Positions 1 to 11,088 of a stretch of 64,000 nucleotides of DNA are shown here, in pieces. Both the position numbers and the translations under genes were made by a program. Location: NCBI GenBank assembly GCA_963931925.1, contig OZ007569.1, positions 28,148,024-28,212,023 on the forward strand, written 5' to 3'. Under the pieces are notes generated by a model. It ran no database searches. It was not told the DNA's origin and saw nothing but the letters and a program-made list of their open reading frames with translations. Numbering within the stretch: position 1 is the stretch's first letter; every line of letters starts with the position of its first letter. The stretch is from Onchidella celtica. Its lineage: Eukaryota > Mollusca > Gastropoda > Systellommatophora > Onchidiidae.

Positions 1-2199
1 TGCTAGTACCGGTGCTTTGGTGCAGAGTTCCTTCAGCCTGTGAAAGGCTTGGTCTTGCTCGCTTTGCCACTGAAACTCATTATCCTTCTTCAGAAGTTCT
101 CTCAAAGGTTGATCCTCCTTGCTGAGATTAGGAATGAACTTCCCAAGGTAAGTGATGAAACCTAAGAATCTTCTCAGTCCTTCTTTGTCTTCTGGCCTGG
201 GCATTTCCTTGACAGCTCTGATCTTCTCTGGATCTGCCTTCAGGCCTTGTGCACTTATTATGTGCCCACAAAACTTGACTCTTGCTTGCCTTATTTGGAC
301 TTTCTCCATGTTGAGTTTCAGGTTGTATTCATGGGCCCTTTGAAGTACTTTCTTCAGTATCTGGTCATGATGATTCATGTCCTTTCCAGCAATCAGTATG
401 TCGTCCATCATTGCAAAAGCTCCATCAATTCCTTCTATCATGTCATCCATGATTCTTTGAAAAATTTCTGGGCTACACTTCAGACCAAATGGTAACCGCA
501 ACCATTTGTACCGTCCCATAGGGGTGTTGAATGTTGTCAGGTTTGTGGACTCCTCGTCCAATTTGATTTGCATAAATCCATTTTTGGCATCTAGCTTTGA
601 GAAGATTTGTGCTTCTGGAATTTCTCTGGCGATTTCTTCTACAGTCTTCATGGGGTGATGTTCTCTCCTGATAGCTGCGTTGAGGTCTTTAGGATCTAGA
701 CAGACTCTCACTTTTTCATTCCTGACGCTCACTACCATTGAGTTAACCCATTTGGTAGGGTCGTTCTGTCTTGTAATGAATCCTTCATCCTCCATCTCTT
801 TGAGTTTTTCCACAATTTTCTCTTTCAAAGCAGGGGGAAACTTCCTACTTGGATGTACTACGCCTTTATCTTCTTCCAGTTTGATGGTGTATTCGCCAGG
901 GAGTAACCCAGTGTTACTGTGAATTTCGGGAAAATCTCTCAAGTCATTGTTATTTTCCTGAACTGTTTGCAGGTCATCTACTCTGTTGATCAGTCCAAGT
1001 TTCTCTGCGCTGTCACCTGACAAGATGTTCTCTGCGTTTCTTTGATCAATAATTTGAAAGTCAACTTGTAAATGTTTCCCTCTGCTCTGCCACTGTACAG
1101 GCAAAGTTATCTCTCCTACCGGTTGCATGATATGCCCGGAATATGTTTTCAAGACTTTAGTAGGCTTATCCAGATCTTCTTTGTGATCTTTCTTGATCCC
1201 TTTCCAGTCCTCCAAAGTGATTATATTGCATCTTGCTCCTGTGTCAATTCTAAATTGTACAGGTTTTCCTTTGACTGTGATGATTTCTTTCCACTTGTCT
1301 TTGCTTGTTGAGTTGTCTTGAATCGTGCATACCTCCAACAGGTTCAGTTGATCGATCATTTCTTCATGATCCTCACTATCTGTGTCGGAGCCTTCTTGCA
1401 TCTCCAACCAATGCACTTTTTGTTGCAGTCTGCTTCTACACACTGCTCGCCAATGTCCTACTTTCTTACAGTATGTGCATACTGACTTGCTTGCCGGACA
1501 TGTTTGCTGCCGATGCATCGGTGATTTTCCACATCGCCCACATTGACTATTGGTGTTCATGTTCTTGTTATAGCTAGGTCTTCTAGATTTGGTTTTGTGG
1601 TCTGGTTTTCTCCCTTCTCTGATCGGTGCGACTTCAACTTGTTTCTCTCGTAGTTGGTCCTTTTGACAGACCCTCAGTTGTAGCTGCTGCTTGGATTGTT
1701 CGTGTTGTTGACCCAATTCCATGGCTTTCTGCAGCGTCAAGGCTTCTCCTCTATCTAGCAATTTTTCTTGCAGTTTATGGTCATTGACACCATCAATTAT
1801 GCAGTCAACCAGAATATCCTCCGTGTCTCCATATTCACAGTCTAGTAAAATCACCCTTAGATCTTTTACGAAACATGCGAATGTTTCATTCCCTTGTTTC
1901 CTGTTCTTGAGACGGTACCTCGCCAGCCTTTTGTTTTTCTTTGGTCGAGCATATTCAATGAATTTCTTAAACACTGTGTCAACTTTGTTACGTTCCTCTT
2001 CCGTAAACGTAAATGTTTTGTAGATTTCTCTACCTTCCTCGTCTAGCCAAGTGCCAATCCATCCACACTTTTGTTCATCTGTGGCTGAATGCAGTGGACC
2101 ATGGAAAACAAATTCGCAGTGCTCTTTGAATCTCAGAATTTCTTGATACAAGTCTGCTGCTCGAAAATCAATCTTCGGTTGAGGAAAATTGAAGTTCAT
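1..2199 (-). CDS. Gag-Pol polyprotein, partial (Gag, zinc knuckles, protease, reverse transcriptase)
   Basis: This frame gives 733 codons without a stop from the ATG at 2199 to the window edge. Residues 1 to about 215 form a charged Gag-like region. Two zinc knuckles follow at about 220-257: the first is C-x2-C-x5-H-x4-C, the second the canonical C-x2-C-x4-H-x4-C. An aspartic protease active site (D-T-G-A) begins at residue 319. The reverse transcriptase shows the L-D-P-K-D-L-N motif, the first catalytic Asp at 537, L-P-F-G at 569, and the catalytic pair Asp599-Asp600 in an M-M-D-D box, where Y/F-x-D-D is more usual. The visible part ends at the RT/RNase H boundary. Gag and Pol are in one frame, so no frameshift is needed between them. 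The start has A at -3 and is the first Met after the leader. The protein would package and copy the element's RNA. The family call is firm; the clade is inferred. Confidence 0.92.
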   Translation of the reverse strand, partial: MNFNFPQPKIDFRAADLYQEILRFKEHCEFVFHGPLHSATDEQKCGWIGTWLDEEGREIYKTFTFTEEERNKVDTVFKKFIEYARPKKNKRLARYRLKNRKQGNETFACFVKDLRVILLDCEYGDTEDILVDCIIDGVNDHKLQEKLLDRGEALTLQKAMELGQQHEQSKQQLQLRVCQKDQLREKQVEVAPIREGRKPDHKTKSRRPSYNKNMNTNSQCGRCGKSPMHRQQTCPASKSVCTYCKKVGHWRAVCRSRLQQKVHWLEMQEGSDTDSEDHEEMIDQLNLLEVCTIQDNSTSKDKWKEIITVKGKPVQFRIDTGARCNIITLEDWKGIKKDHKEDLDKPTKVLKTYSGHIMQPVGEITLPVQWQSRGKHLQVDFQIIDQRNAENILSGDSAEKLGLINRVDDLQTVQENNNDLRDFPEIHSNTGLLPGEYTIKLEEDKGVVHPSRKFPPALKEKIVEKLKEMEDEGFITRQNDPTKWVNSMVVSVRNEKVRVCLDPKDLNAAIRREHHPMKTVEEIAREIPEAQIFSKLDAKNGFMQIKLDEESTNLTTFNTPMGRYKWLRLPFGLKCSPEIFQRIMDDMIEGIDGAFAMMDDILIAGKDMNHHDQILKKVLQRAHEYNLKLNMEKVQIRQARVKFCGHIISAQGLKADPEKIRAVKEMPRPEDKEGLRRFLGFITYLGKFIPNLSKEDQPLRELLKKDNEFQWQSEQDQAFHRLKELCTKAPVLA

Positions 2200-2374
2200 C
2201 TTGGCTCTATTAGTGTTAGGTTGTTTAGGCTTAAGTATTCGAACGAGTTTCTAGATCTAGATCTCTACTACACAGTCTATGGATTCGAAGCAAAAGGGTG
2301 CAGTTCTGCCAGAGAAGATACTAGATCTATGTCAGTCTAGGTCTATAACCATGTCTCTGTAGTGTGCAGGTTCG

Positions 2375-2386
2375 TTTCTGACACCA
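2375..2386 (-). other. tRNA primer-binding site (PBS)
   Basis: The minus strand reads TGGTGTCAGAAA directly after the LTR's terminal CA. TGG is the complement of the CCA tail of a tRNA, and TGGTGTCAG is the kind of PBS usually assigned to a leucine tRNA. The tRNA identity is from memory of common PBS classes; pairing to this animal's own tRNA-Leu would settle it. Confidence 0.7.
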
Positions 2387-2559
2387 TGTAATGTATTTGT
2401 GACAATACATTGAGTGTTTACACAAAAGATCATTCAGAAGCATGTGTTGCTTAGGATGCAGCCATCTTTATTATGCGACCTTGAACTCAGGTTCTTTTTT
2501 TACAGTGACATGCCAGGTTGCATTGTACAAGGTTGGCATATAACCCGCCATATATTACA
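2387..2559 (-). repeat. 5' LTR of the Ty3/gypsy element (173 bp)
   Basis: On the minus strand the segment begins TGTAATATATGG and ends ATACATTACA. Its two ends are short inverted repeats of each other (TGTAAT at one end, ATTACA at the other), as is usual for LTRs. It holds an AATAAA-type polyadenylation signal and an AT-rich TATA-like stretch. The CA end abuts the primer-binding site. At 173 bp it is short for a Ty3/gypsy LTR. The matching 3' LTR is outside the window, so the boundaries rest on the terminal motifs and the adjoining primer site. Confidence 0.8.
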
Positions 2560-2596
2560 CTCACCTATGGTCTTTGCAAAATTTTTCAGATGCCGT

Positions 2597-2601
<5 letters not shown>

Positions 2602-2628
<27 letters not shown>

Positions 2629-2636
2629 TGTGTGTG

Positions 2637-2690
<54 letters not shown>
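2602..2690. repeat. (TG)n microsatellite
   Basis: About 90 bases of nearly pure TG dinucleotide, with two TTG interruptions. It lies just beyond the LTR insertion. Open frames through it (Cys/Val repeats) are artefacts. Confidence 0.97.
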
Positions 2691-5013
2691 CTAAGAAGTT
2701 AAAGAATAATCTCCCGAAAACGCATGTTTGCAATTTAAAACTTCCTCACTGCATTTTAATTCGACTGCAGCTCTCTCTTTGTCCGTGTATCCAACAAAGA
2801 AAAACAATAGCTTGCAAAGAAAGAATAAACCTTTCAGAGCGATGTTCCATTCACAGATATGGAGTAAAGTGTCGCGTTCAGCTTTGTGAAGAATATAATC
2901 CTCCCGTTGTCGTAAGGAATTTAAAAAAAAAAAAGCCATGAAAAGACAGCATATTGGGGGATTTCATACGACCGTTTGAAAAGACGAGGAGTGAAAAGCA
3001 GTCCCTTATATACTTGAAACCCTTCTCACTCTTCAAGTGAAGAGTTGATCTCGACTCATCGTACACATAGACAAATCAAGGATAGTGGTAGACAAGAGCC
3101 TGCCTAAGTGGTCCTCTCCAAATGCATTGCCACCGAGCTAGTATCACCTTCTAGCCGCTAGACAGGCCCCAATAGAGCCCGAGTACGATTATTTTTCCAA
3201 CCTTAGGAGATGGGGCGCCAATAGACAGATTATCTTGTCTTTCTTAGGCAAAATGATCCGGGTTTTAAAGTGCCTTTAAGAGCAGCGCTCTTAAGACAAG
3301 TCCTGGGCTCTCAGAATCACTAGTCTGCGCTTGGTTTACGGAGCTGGGAAAGCGATCCGGGCTAGTGGAATAATATAAGCAGTACTTCTTTCTATGATAA
3401 GTCTTTAATCGAGTTGTTGTAAAGTTTATACTTTAGGGTTGGCCTTTCCACTGGAGATTGCTTCTACAAGTTTACCCAATCGTGTATGCAAACATTCTTC
3501 ATGGACATAACGAGGTAAATCCTTTGACTCTGCCCATTTCGCTTTTCTCTCGCGTTTCAATACGGGCAAACAGCGGAGACATTGGTGGCTCTCGCAGGGC
3601 AAACAAGATGGCGACGCCAAGAATTGTGGGAGTCGGGCCCGACAGAATATTAATGCGCGACTCGGGTTAAACGACAACAAATGCAGTGTCAAGTTCTGGG
3701 ATGACCCTTAAAATCAACAAAACCCGCCCGATCAGTTGTTCATAACAGGACCTGGGGTAATACGGCGAAGCTCTGTAATGGCGAAATGATTTCTCTACGG
3801 CCTAATGCCCAACGCTGGCTCGCGGCATTGTCAGCGCCAAAGTCGTACGCTTTCTCTTGAGCGCAAAGGGATCTTGGAACGGACGGGCAGATGGTAGAAA
3901 AACACGGAGCGGCGTATAGAGCATTCTTATTGTTATCGTCTGCTTCCATTCCACGTCCGCCATTTTGAGCAGCACTCAAAATCTTTCCCTCAATATCAAA
4001 TGGAATCTTTATGCAAATGAGAGCGGGACTCGCTGGCAAGTGAGGACGAGTGAGCTTAAACAATCATGTGGTCCCTCTCTTAATCTCGTTACACGAGATT
4101 TCCCCGAGACTTCGCTCGCTCCCCCTTCGCGCCCGTGATAAAAGCATCATAGAAACCGCCAATATTTCAATAAACACCAATTTATTCAAACTTAATTTGT
4201 AATTTATTCCCCCTGATGGCAAAGGTCACAGACGGCCGCGGCTGTGTGCTCCACGGCAAAGTGTGATCTGTATAAACCACGAACTGTCTGTTTGCGGGTA
4301 TCACTGATTGGATCTCTGGCGAGTTATCTATCAGCTCGGGGGATCGGAGAGACAGAGAGAGAGAGAAAAGAAAGGGAAAAGACACAATGGGAGGAGTTTC
4401 GACTTTTCCGCAATGAGGAAGAATGTGTAGACAATTAAAAGTGATAAATCTTGGTTAATAATTGTCAACGTGAAATCTCGTTCTCTCGCCACCAGTTTTT
4501 TCCCCCTTTCTGTGTCTTTTCTGTAATTCTTTTCTTTGGTTTTATTTGTTTTATAGTGTTTTTTTTTCTTTTTCTTGTTGTCTTTCGTCAGATTTTAAAT
4601 TTCAAGCAGATATTTATTATTACACCCAAATCGGCAGGAAAAAAAGAAGAAGGAAATAAAACAGAAAAAGAAATGCTTAATGAGAGAGGCTGAGGGATTT
4701 ATTCATTATGGAATTTGATTGAGAAGTGAGATTTGGGATGTCTGACTCCTCGTCTTTTTGTCCATCCACCACTCACCCATTGACCTCCTTGTTTTGAAGG
4801 AGGTGTGGGGTGAGTAGCAACAGCTAAATGTCCGTTCTTTTGAACTGAAGAAAAAAAAATTAAGTTTCTGTCTTTTCTTTGCCTCATGGAAGTCTTTAAT
4901 GACGGAAAACTTGCGTTCTTATACTCTTATAGTCTCTTCATTTGTGATTCTTTTGTGTTTGATTGCATCGTTTCTTAAATGTTTGTTTCTGGCGTGGGGC
5001 TTTGCAATATTTA

Positions 5014-5014
<1 letters not shown>
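2691..5014. other. Intergenic, no gene recognised; CpG-containing block with octamer
   Basis: No homologous or convincing coding frame is visible. The part from about 3090 to 4300 is less AT-rich than its surroundings, contains many CpGs, and carries a perfect ATGCAAAT octamer (4011-4018) plus a forkhead-like AATAAACA. These are the sort of sites found in developmental enhancers, but such short motifs also occur by chance. The rest is AT-rich with poly-T and poly-A runs. Confidence 0.4.
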
Positions 5015-5072
<58 letters not shown>

Positions 5073-5130
5073 CCTCCCCCTCTCTCTCTCTGTCTCCCTC
5101 TCTCTGTCTCTCTCTCTCTCTCTCTCTCCC
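5015..5130. repeat. (CT)n microsatellite
   Basis: About 115 bases of CT dinucleotide with CCCCCT and CTGT interruptions in the second half. Ser/Leu or Arg/Glu repeat frames through it are artefacts. Confidence 0.97.
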
Positions 5131-6428
5131 GTATTCTAGCCACATTTTTATTTTGTCTATGGGAGTAGGTAGCCTGAAATTATAGGCCTAAAGATGCACC
5201 TCATCTATCTCTGGGTGGGTCCATTACTTAGATCTCCAGTGAGGGACATAGTTCAGTGACGTGTTTAGATCTTTATCTTAAGAGGTTCGCTGCCTTTGGC
5301 CTTTACACCTCACTTTTTAAATGTTTATTTCCTTGTCGTAGGAGGGATTCGTTTTTTTTAGAATTTTGCCCGGGTCAGCGGCCTGTTCGACCTGCTCTTT
5401 TCGATTTCCAATTGCCAAGGTATTTTTAACATGCGCAACGTGTACACGAGCCCTTCGACTTAAACGTCCTTTTCCGAGAAGACTACTCAGGAACAGGAAA
5501 ATATGAGAAAAATCCCAAACTTCCAACATGTCTGCATCGAACGGGATTCGAACCCGGTACCCTCGGCACGAGAGGCAAGCACCTTGCCTCTAGGCCTCTA
5601 GAAAAGAAGGGAGCAAAGGTTTGGAAAAATATGATGTACTAAAAAATAGAAATAGCGAAATTGGTTGTTGAAAACAACTTGTGCGGGCATAATGTGCCAA
5701 TCGCAGTGAAATATTATGGTGAAGAGAATCCCATTTGTACACCATTTTTTAAAAACAAAATAGAATAATTCAAATAAATAACTAAGTAAATAAATACATA
5801 AATAAATAAATAAATAAACGAAGTTGGCTCCAGCTTTCCTTTAAGGACAATTTTTAGATTATGTGCAAATTTATGACCACTGCTTTGAATTTTCCTACAA
5901 GCCCAGCATGTCTGCAATGTGTGATGTCAGTTCATAATTATCCTTCTGTATATCTTCCAAATCGCCCATGCCAAATTATCATTTTGGCCGACCTGATCGG
6001 CCTACCCGCCCGGCGCCCCGTGTGTTTGTGTTGAAGGATCATGTTACACTGTGCGCCGTTCGCGTTTGTGTAACTTTTCGTATTACGTTTACATCCAGAT
6101 TGGCGTCCGGCATATCTGATTGGCCCTGATAAAACTTTGGAAGTAAATACCATTATGCTATTAGTCGCGTTTCTCCCCATAGCCTGTTTAAGTGGGTAGG
6201 ATACGGGTGGCCTGAGGACTTCAATTGAACAAGAAAGACCAAAGGAAAGAAGAATAATTTCATTTCACCAAGTTCAGTTTTTTTCTTCTTCTTGTTATTC
6301 GTGTTGCTATGGTAAAGTGTTTTTTATTTAATTATACACGAAATTCGTGGAAGGATAATCCAAAGCCATAGCAGTGAAATCTGTTTGCCTGTCGGTTTGT
6401 CCGTCCGGACGGTAGTCCGTCAGCCCCT
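5131..6428. other. Intergenic around SINE copy 1
   Basis: Apart from the SINE at 5328-5605 and a short (TAAA)n run near 5780-5820, no gene or repeat family is recognised. The base composition is AT-rich and all frames are short. Confidence 0.5.
5328..5605 (-). mobile_element. tRNA-derived SINE, copy 1
   Basis: On the minus strand the head resembles a tRNA gene, with an A-box-like segment (TAGAGGCAAGG) and a perfect B box (GGTTCGAATCC, plus coordinates 5544-5554). A non-tRNA body follows, with the segment CCTTGGCA and a stretch ending GGGCAAAATTC. Then come an A-rich run and a short 3' tail ATCCCTCCTACGACAAG. The same order of blocks recurs at 15161-15475 on the plus strand, which marks it as a dispersed family. 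The tail after the A-run is present in both copies, so it belongs to the element; in SINEs such tails often come from the partner LINE. Confidence 0.85.
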
Positions 6429-6680
<252 letters not shown>

Positions 6681-7302
6681 ACTTGAAATGTATTATAAGG
6701 TAAAGCTTTGGAATAAAGTACATGGCACTGAAGGTATAGAAGCGATGTCTGAAGAATGCTATTAAAAGTATGTTCCTACATCTCTTGATTCTCTTGTTCC
6801 CACCGAGGTCGTCTTCAGTGAGCGTTATAGTTGAAGACTAACACCAAGAACACCAAAGTGGTATCCAGGGGTAATGTCATTCAGAATTCGAATAAGAATG
6901 AACATGTAAAGACGGAAATGGATCAATACACTAGTGAATAGACGCTCGAGAATCAGTATCATTAATTCGGTGTTTGCTGGGGTATGATTGTACACAGGAC
7001 AATAGTGTAAACGACAGTTTCAAGAATCTTAATTGCCTCAGATCATATTTTGTTTTATATGGTGAGGTTGACAAATAGTTACTGAGTAACCCTGCCGTGA
7101 TCGTCGGCTGCAATGTGATTTTCATTAGAAATGATTACTGGTGACTGGACATAAGAGTCCCACTGGTAAGCAAAGGAACAGTGCTGATAGATGTTTCAAC
7201 CCTAGTCTCGGTGGTAATGAAGTACAAAAATTTATGAAAGTTTGGAACTCACATGCGGTTTAATCAGTGATCGGTACTAGTTATCGACGAAGTAACCTAT
7301 AA
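6681..7302. other. Intergenic, nothing recognised
   Basis: AT-rich single-copy sequence with only short frames; no repeat family, RNA gene or regulatory motif stands out. Confidence 0.5.
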
Positions 7303-7548
7303 TATGCGCCCCTATTCCCTTAGAATGACAAGGTTTTAACTCCCTTCCATCAACTTTTAAGAAATTGTTGATTGAACTTTCATATACTCATAGCTTTTAC
7401 AGATTCAACTTTTTTTTCTTTTTAGTAACATTTACAAATTACACACCGAATTCTCTTGACACCTTGACACACAATGGAAAAGACCGTCCTGTAGTTGTAA
7501 ACTACCAGGAACGGTAGAACCTTGTTATTCTAATGGGTCGCCGTCCTG
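7303..7548. mobile_element. MITE-like element, family C, copy 1
   Basis: Two inverted arms of about 22 bases bound the segment. The left arm at 7317-7339 carries TTAGAATGACAAGG, and the right arm at 7515-7537 is its near reverse complement. The interior contains ACAAATTACACAC and a GACACACAATGG stretch. The whole element is found again, reverse-complemented, at 26255-26511, with the arms and interior aligned in order. It has no coding capacity, so it would be a non-autonomous DNA element. The superfamily is unknown, and no clear target duplication is visible. Confidence 0.7.
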
Positions 7549-8183
7549 AGAGGTATTTATCATATAAACTGATAAACTTGTGCACTTTTTTTGCTTGAAG
7601 TGCGAAGGGTATTCCCCTTCAATTTACTCCTTCTTTCATCCACCCTTATTTAATTTAATCTTCTTGTCCTGGGCCTTTTATGTTGCCACGGGCTCTAGTT
7701 GATTACCAGTTACCGGAAGAAAAGGACACACAAGGTACGCCAACACACACAAAGTCCATTGAAATTCAAGTGGCCAGGCAAGATGTGGACAACAAAAGCA
7801 GGGCGTTTTCACATAGCATAATGACTCATTGTGTTCACGCAAACAAATTTCAAATACTCAGGACAATAAATGCCAAAATGATTATTTCTTTGGTAAAAAA
7901 AATTTAAAAATTACGAAATGAAATAAAATTGCAGAATTGATCATGTGGAAGCTGTTTAATTTCTATGACCGCAACTACAAACCTTTTGTATCACAGAATG
8001 AAACTGGGTGTTATATTCACCTGTCCATGAAGGTGCTTTTTGAGAATCTTCAAGCCTGTGAAATACACTTCACAGATGCTGTCTTGGTTTTTAAAGTTGA
8101 TTATCTCCCTTCGGCAACATTTTTTTTTTCTTTTCAACAGCTCGTGCATTGTTTAGATTCTTTACAATCGTTAATAGACTGGA
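7549..8183. other. Intergenic, nothing recognised
   Basis: No family or motif is recognised. Two frames of about 75 and 115 codons (7680-7907, 7937-8281) resemble nothing I know, and the second runs into a dispersed repeat, so both were left out as genes. Confidence 0.45.
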
Positions 8184-8390
8184 GGGCTGGTGGTGCTGTG
8201 AGTCAAGTCTGTTTCGTCTCTGTTTTAGGGTCAGATGTGGTCTATGCAGTTAAAGGGGACATCGTACACTGGCGAGACTGAAATAAGACTGTTTTGCCAG
8301 TTCGGGCGCGTCAAAGCTGTGGTGAGTCAGCTGCTTGAAGAGAGACCTCGCGCACCGAGTTAAAACAGACGCAGAACAGACCCAGTGCAC
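8184..8390. repeat. Dispersed repeat family A, copy 1
   Basis: The segment starts with GGCTGGTGGTGC, shared exactly with copy 2 at 39845. It continues through blocks resembling GAGTTAAAACAGGACCTCGC, a central part with GCGTCAAAGCTG, and AGAGACCTCGCGCACCGAG. The same blocks follow in the same order in copy 2 (39845-40740) and copy 3 (48137-48335). Here the central block is present once. No coding capacity or clear terminal structure is seen; a SINE or MITE relic is possible. Confidence 0.7.
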
Positions 8391-8925
8391 AACTACTGCT
8401 GGTACTAGCCTGAAACTTGCGTGGAAGTGCAGCAGTTAGTGAGCTGCTATAGTTTTACCATTCCTTTCTCCCCAGCCTCTGTGCACATTAGTTCGGCTAT
8501 TTTCGGTCTGGTCTTTCAGTTTGCATATCTGATCTTCTAATATGAAATTTACTTGCTTTACTTCCTTTCATTCCAAATGCATATTGTGTGTCAGCTGGCA
8601 TACCCGAGGATGTCCATTCATGGGGGCAAATTGATACGGGTCCCAAATAGTGTTTCTTGGTCAGTAGAAAACAAATATATAAGAAAACACGCCAGGAAGG
8701 TTGCTTGCGATATGGGGGATACTAATGTTGTTGATTTTAACAGTAAGATTAGAAACTGCTATTCCCCCCCCCCCCCCACACTCAGAACATTCTGTATCAA
8801 AGTTTAGCTTACAGATGGATGCACAGAGAATTATTCTGATTTACAAGCGAGCCAGTAATTATGGAAAAGTTCAATCGTAATTTTTTAAAGGAGATTTCCC
8901 AGTAATTTGACGCTAAACTTATAAT

Positions 8926-9085
8926 ATGTGTGGAATGCATTGTGGTACTTATCAAGCTGTTTCAAGTTCCGATATATTCTCTAACTCCTTATCGTAATAC
9001 TAAAGCGGCAAACGTTTGACGTGAGCTTTCTCAGTAGTGCGAACATAGCATGGAATGGGAATAAACCAGAATTTAGGTTGCGATG
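8926..9085. repeat. Dispersed repeat family B, copy 1
   Basis: Contains ACTTATCAAGCTGTT, then AACTCCTTATC, AAACGTTTGACGT and TTTCTCAGT. The same series of blocks occurs at 53601-53764 and 60376-60539, inside the duplicated GPCR intergenic unit some 45 kb away. This shows the intergenic unit contains a fragment of a genome-wide repeat. Its class is unknown. Confidence 0.65.
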
Positions 9086-9980
9086 GCCTAACCAGCCACA
9101 AATAATTCATATGCGACAAATGGATGTAGACACTAGAAGAATGGCCGCTGTTGGTGACTGAAGATCAAATTTGGATGGAGTCTACAAGCTACAACGACTT
9201 TCTCAAACCAACTAATTGTCTTGAACTTCTCTATGTATGAAACTTTTATTGCTTCTTAACACAGAACAAGAACGACGACAAAAGAGCGATTCTTGCACGA
9301 CCATGAAAGAGCTGGCTCCAAAGTGAATCTGTTATGCTTTTAAAAAAAAAGAAAAGAAAAAGTGATGAAATAAAAGAATGACAAGACGGCATTGTCCTTT
9401 AAAAAAAAAAAAAAGAACAAAAGTTGTCAAACAAAACAATTCGCAGCATTGCGTGCTAAACACAATTTCGCAATGCCTCTAGCCATGACTGGCGTCGATG
9501 CTGAAAAAGCCGTATGCCCACTCACAAAAGCAACCAAAATGTGGTTTGGGGTTCTATTTTTCTCTGTAAAATATGCAATGAAAATCGTAGACGAAGCCAA
9601 CAAAAGGACGGCAGTTTGTGTTCAAGAGGCCCCTGCCACAATTCCAGCTTACTATTGAAACGAGGGGTGAACAATTAAATTTTTCAAACGATGCACCAGT
9701 TTCACACAATTCGTTGTCAACCCCTCCCGTCAACCGCATTTCAGTTTTCCTCTGCAGCAGTGCTGAGGTTTCATTGATGGATGATGCTGGGGTGGTTAGC
9801 TGAAGGCAAACCCCGAGCGCAGTGGAAATGCTTTTGTAATCATCGAACATATGGATTTGCGCAGAAATTATAAGATCAGAATCACCCGGCGGTTTCTTTG
9901 AAAGTCTTTTTCCCTTTTGCCACTTCCTGGTTTATACTTTCACTTTGTATTCCAGCATCCCTTCTTTTTGTGCCTTTAAT
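9086..9980. other. Intergenic, nothing recognised
   Basis: Single-copy-looking sequence with A-rich runs near 9340 and 9402. Overlapping frames of up to about 98 codons on both strands (9392-9850) have no recognisable domain. Confidence 0.45.
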
Positions 9981-10197
9981 CACCATCCATATCGCTGTCA
10001 CCACTGCCACCACTGGCACCACCATCACCACCACCACCACCATCATTTTCATCAACACCACCACCACCCCCACCGTCATCCATATCCTTTTTCTCCTTCT
10101 CCTCATCATAACTACCATCACCACCCCCACCACCACCCCCACCACCACCATCACCACCACCATCACTATTATCATTATCATCACTCACACCCACCCA
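9981..10197. repeat. Imperfect CAC/CAT trinucleotide repeat
   Basis: About 215 bases of CAC, CAT, ACC and CCC triplets with (ATC)n near the end. His-, Thr- or Gly/Asp-rich frames on both strands are products of the repeat and not genes. Confidence 0.95.
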
Positions 10198-11025
10198 ACA
10201 ATGAAAGAAAGAACATTTCCTCTGCATTTATTAACAAACAAACAAAAAAAAGTACCGTTTCTAATTACGGCAAATCCTCTTCAGTGAAATTACAATTTCT
10301 TTGATCCCAGTTACACGCATCAGTTAGGAATACCCATTGGTGACAGGCAATTAGAACAAATTCGCTATTCGCATCTGACTGACAATAGTTCAGCAATCGC
10401 AATGCACAAATATGAATACGGCAAGACCAGGAGTACCGCGCGCGGTGCCTGTATCATCAATCAACTGCCGTGACGGGCGAATATGCACTATGTTTATTTG
10501 TAACTGTCTGTCTCGTACTTGTTCTGGGCCTGTTATTGGAAAACTTGTTTTGAAGACATTTCGTTTTCTTGGACAGTTTAATATCAGTGGATTCCTCATT
10601 AACAGTTCTATTTTTGCTATTCCATTTGGGCTGATTTACGGACGTATGACAACTATTTTGTTTTCTCACATGTTTATTAAGTACCGCAAACGTTTACACT
10701 AACGACATAGTAATACATTTCCAGAGACTTCAGAACTCAGCGTGAATCCGCAAATCTTTTCTTCTTTGCCATCACAATAATTATATTTTTAAAAATCAGA
10801 CTGTTTGTTAGGGGACAAAAGTTACGTCGTTAAAAGATAAAAAATTTCGAAATTCAATTTTGAGATTCTGTTTTCAGCATGAGTTCAAATAGCATACGGT
10901 ACGGATCCGTAGATTCAACTCTATTATCACGATATTCTCTTATCCTTGTTCTATTTTTTCTTTCTTCTTTCCAGGCTTTTTTGCAAAACATTGTATTTTC
11001 TACATTCGAAAACAGGGACAGAATC
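10198..11025. other. Intergenic, nothing recognised
   Basis: AT-rich, only short frames. A plus-strand frame at 10412-10702 encodes a hydrophobic-looking 96-residue stretch, but it lacks any family motif and overlaps frames on the other strand. Confidence 0.45.
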
Positions 11026-11088
11026 AGCAGCAACAACCACAACAACAACAACAATAACAATAACAATAACAACAAATACAACATCAAT
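11026..11088. repeat. (AAC)n/(AATAAC)n microsatellite
   Basis: About 60 bases of CAACAA and AATAAC units. The Asn-rich frame through it is an artefact. Confidence 0.95.

Larger units (their letters stand above)
1..2559 (-). mobile_element. Ty3/gypsy LTR retrotransposon, 5' part (cut by left edge)
   Basis: Read on the minus strand the order is LTR (2559 to 2387), tRNA primer-binding site (2386 to about 2375), a leader of roughly 175 bases, then one long Gag-Pol frame running off base 1. The LTR starts TG and ends CA, and TGG of the primer site follows its CA directly. The short LTR and single fused Gag-Pol frame recall Mag-clade elements such as the clam element Steamer; this is a resemblance of architecture, not a tested phylogeny. 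No stop or frameshift interrupts the visible part, so the insertion is probably young. RNase H, integrase and the 3' LTR would lie to the left of the window. The base pairs just outside the LTR are CTCAC (2560-2564) and would be the target duplication, which cannot be confirmed without the other end. Confidence 0.9.

Noticed and set aside
9882..10304. His/Thr- and Val/Met-rich frames
   Set aside because: Product of the CAC/CAT trinucleotide repeat, open on both strands for compositional reasons.
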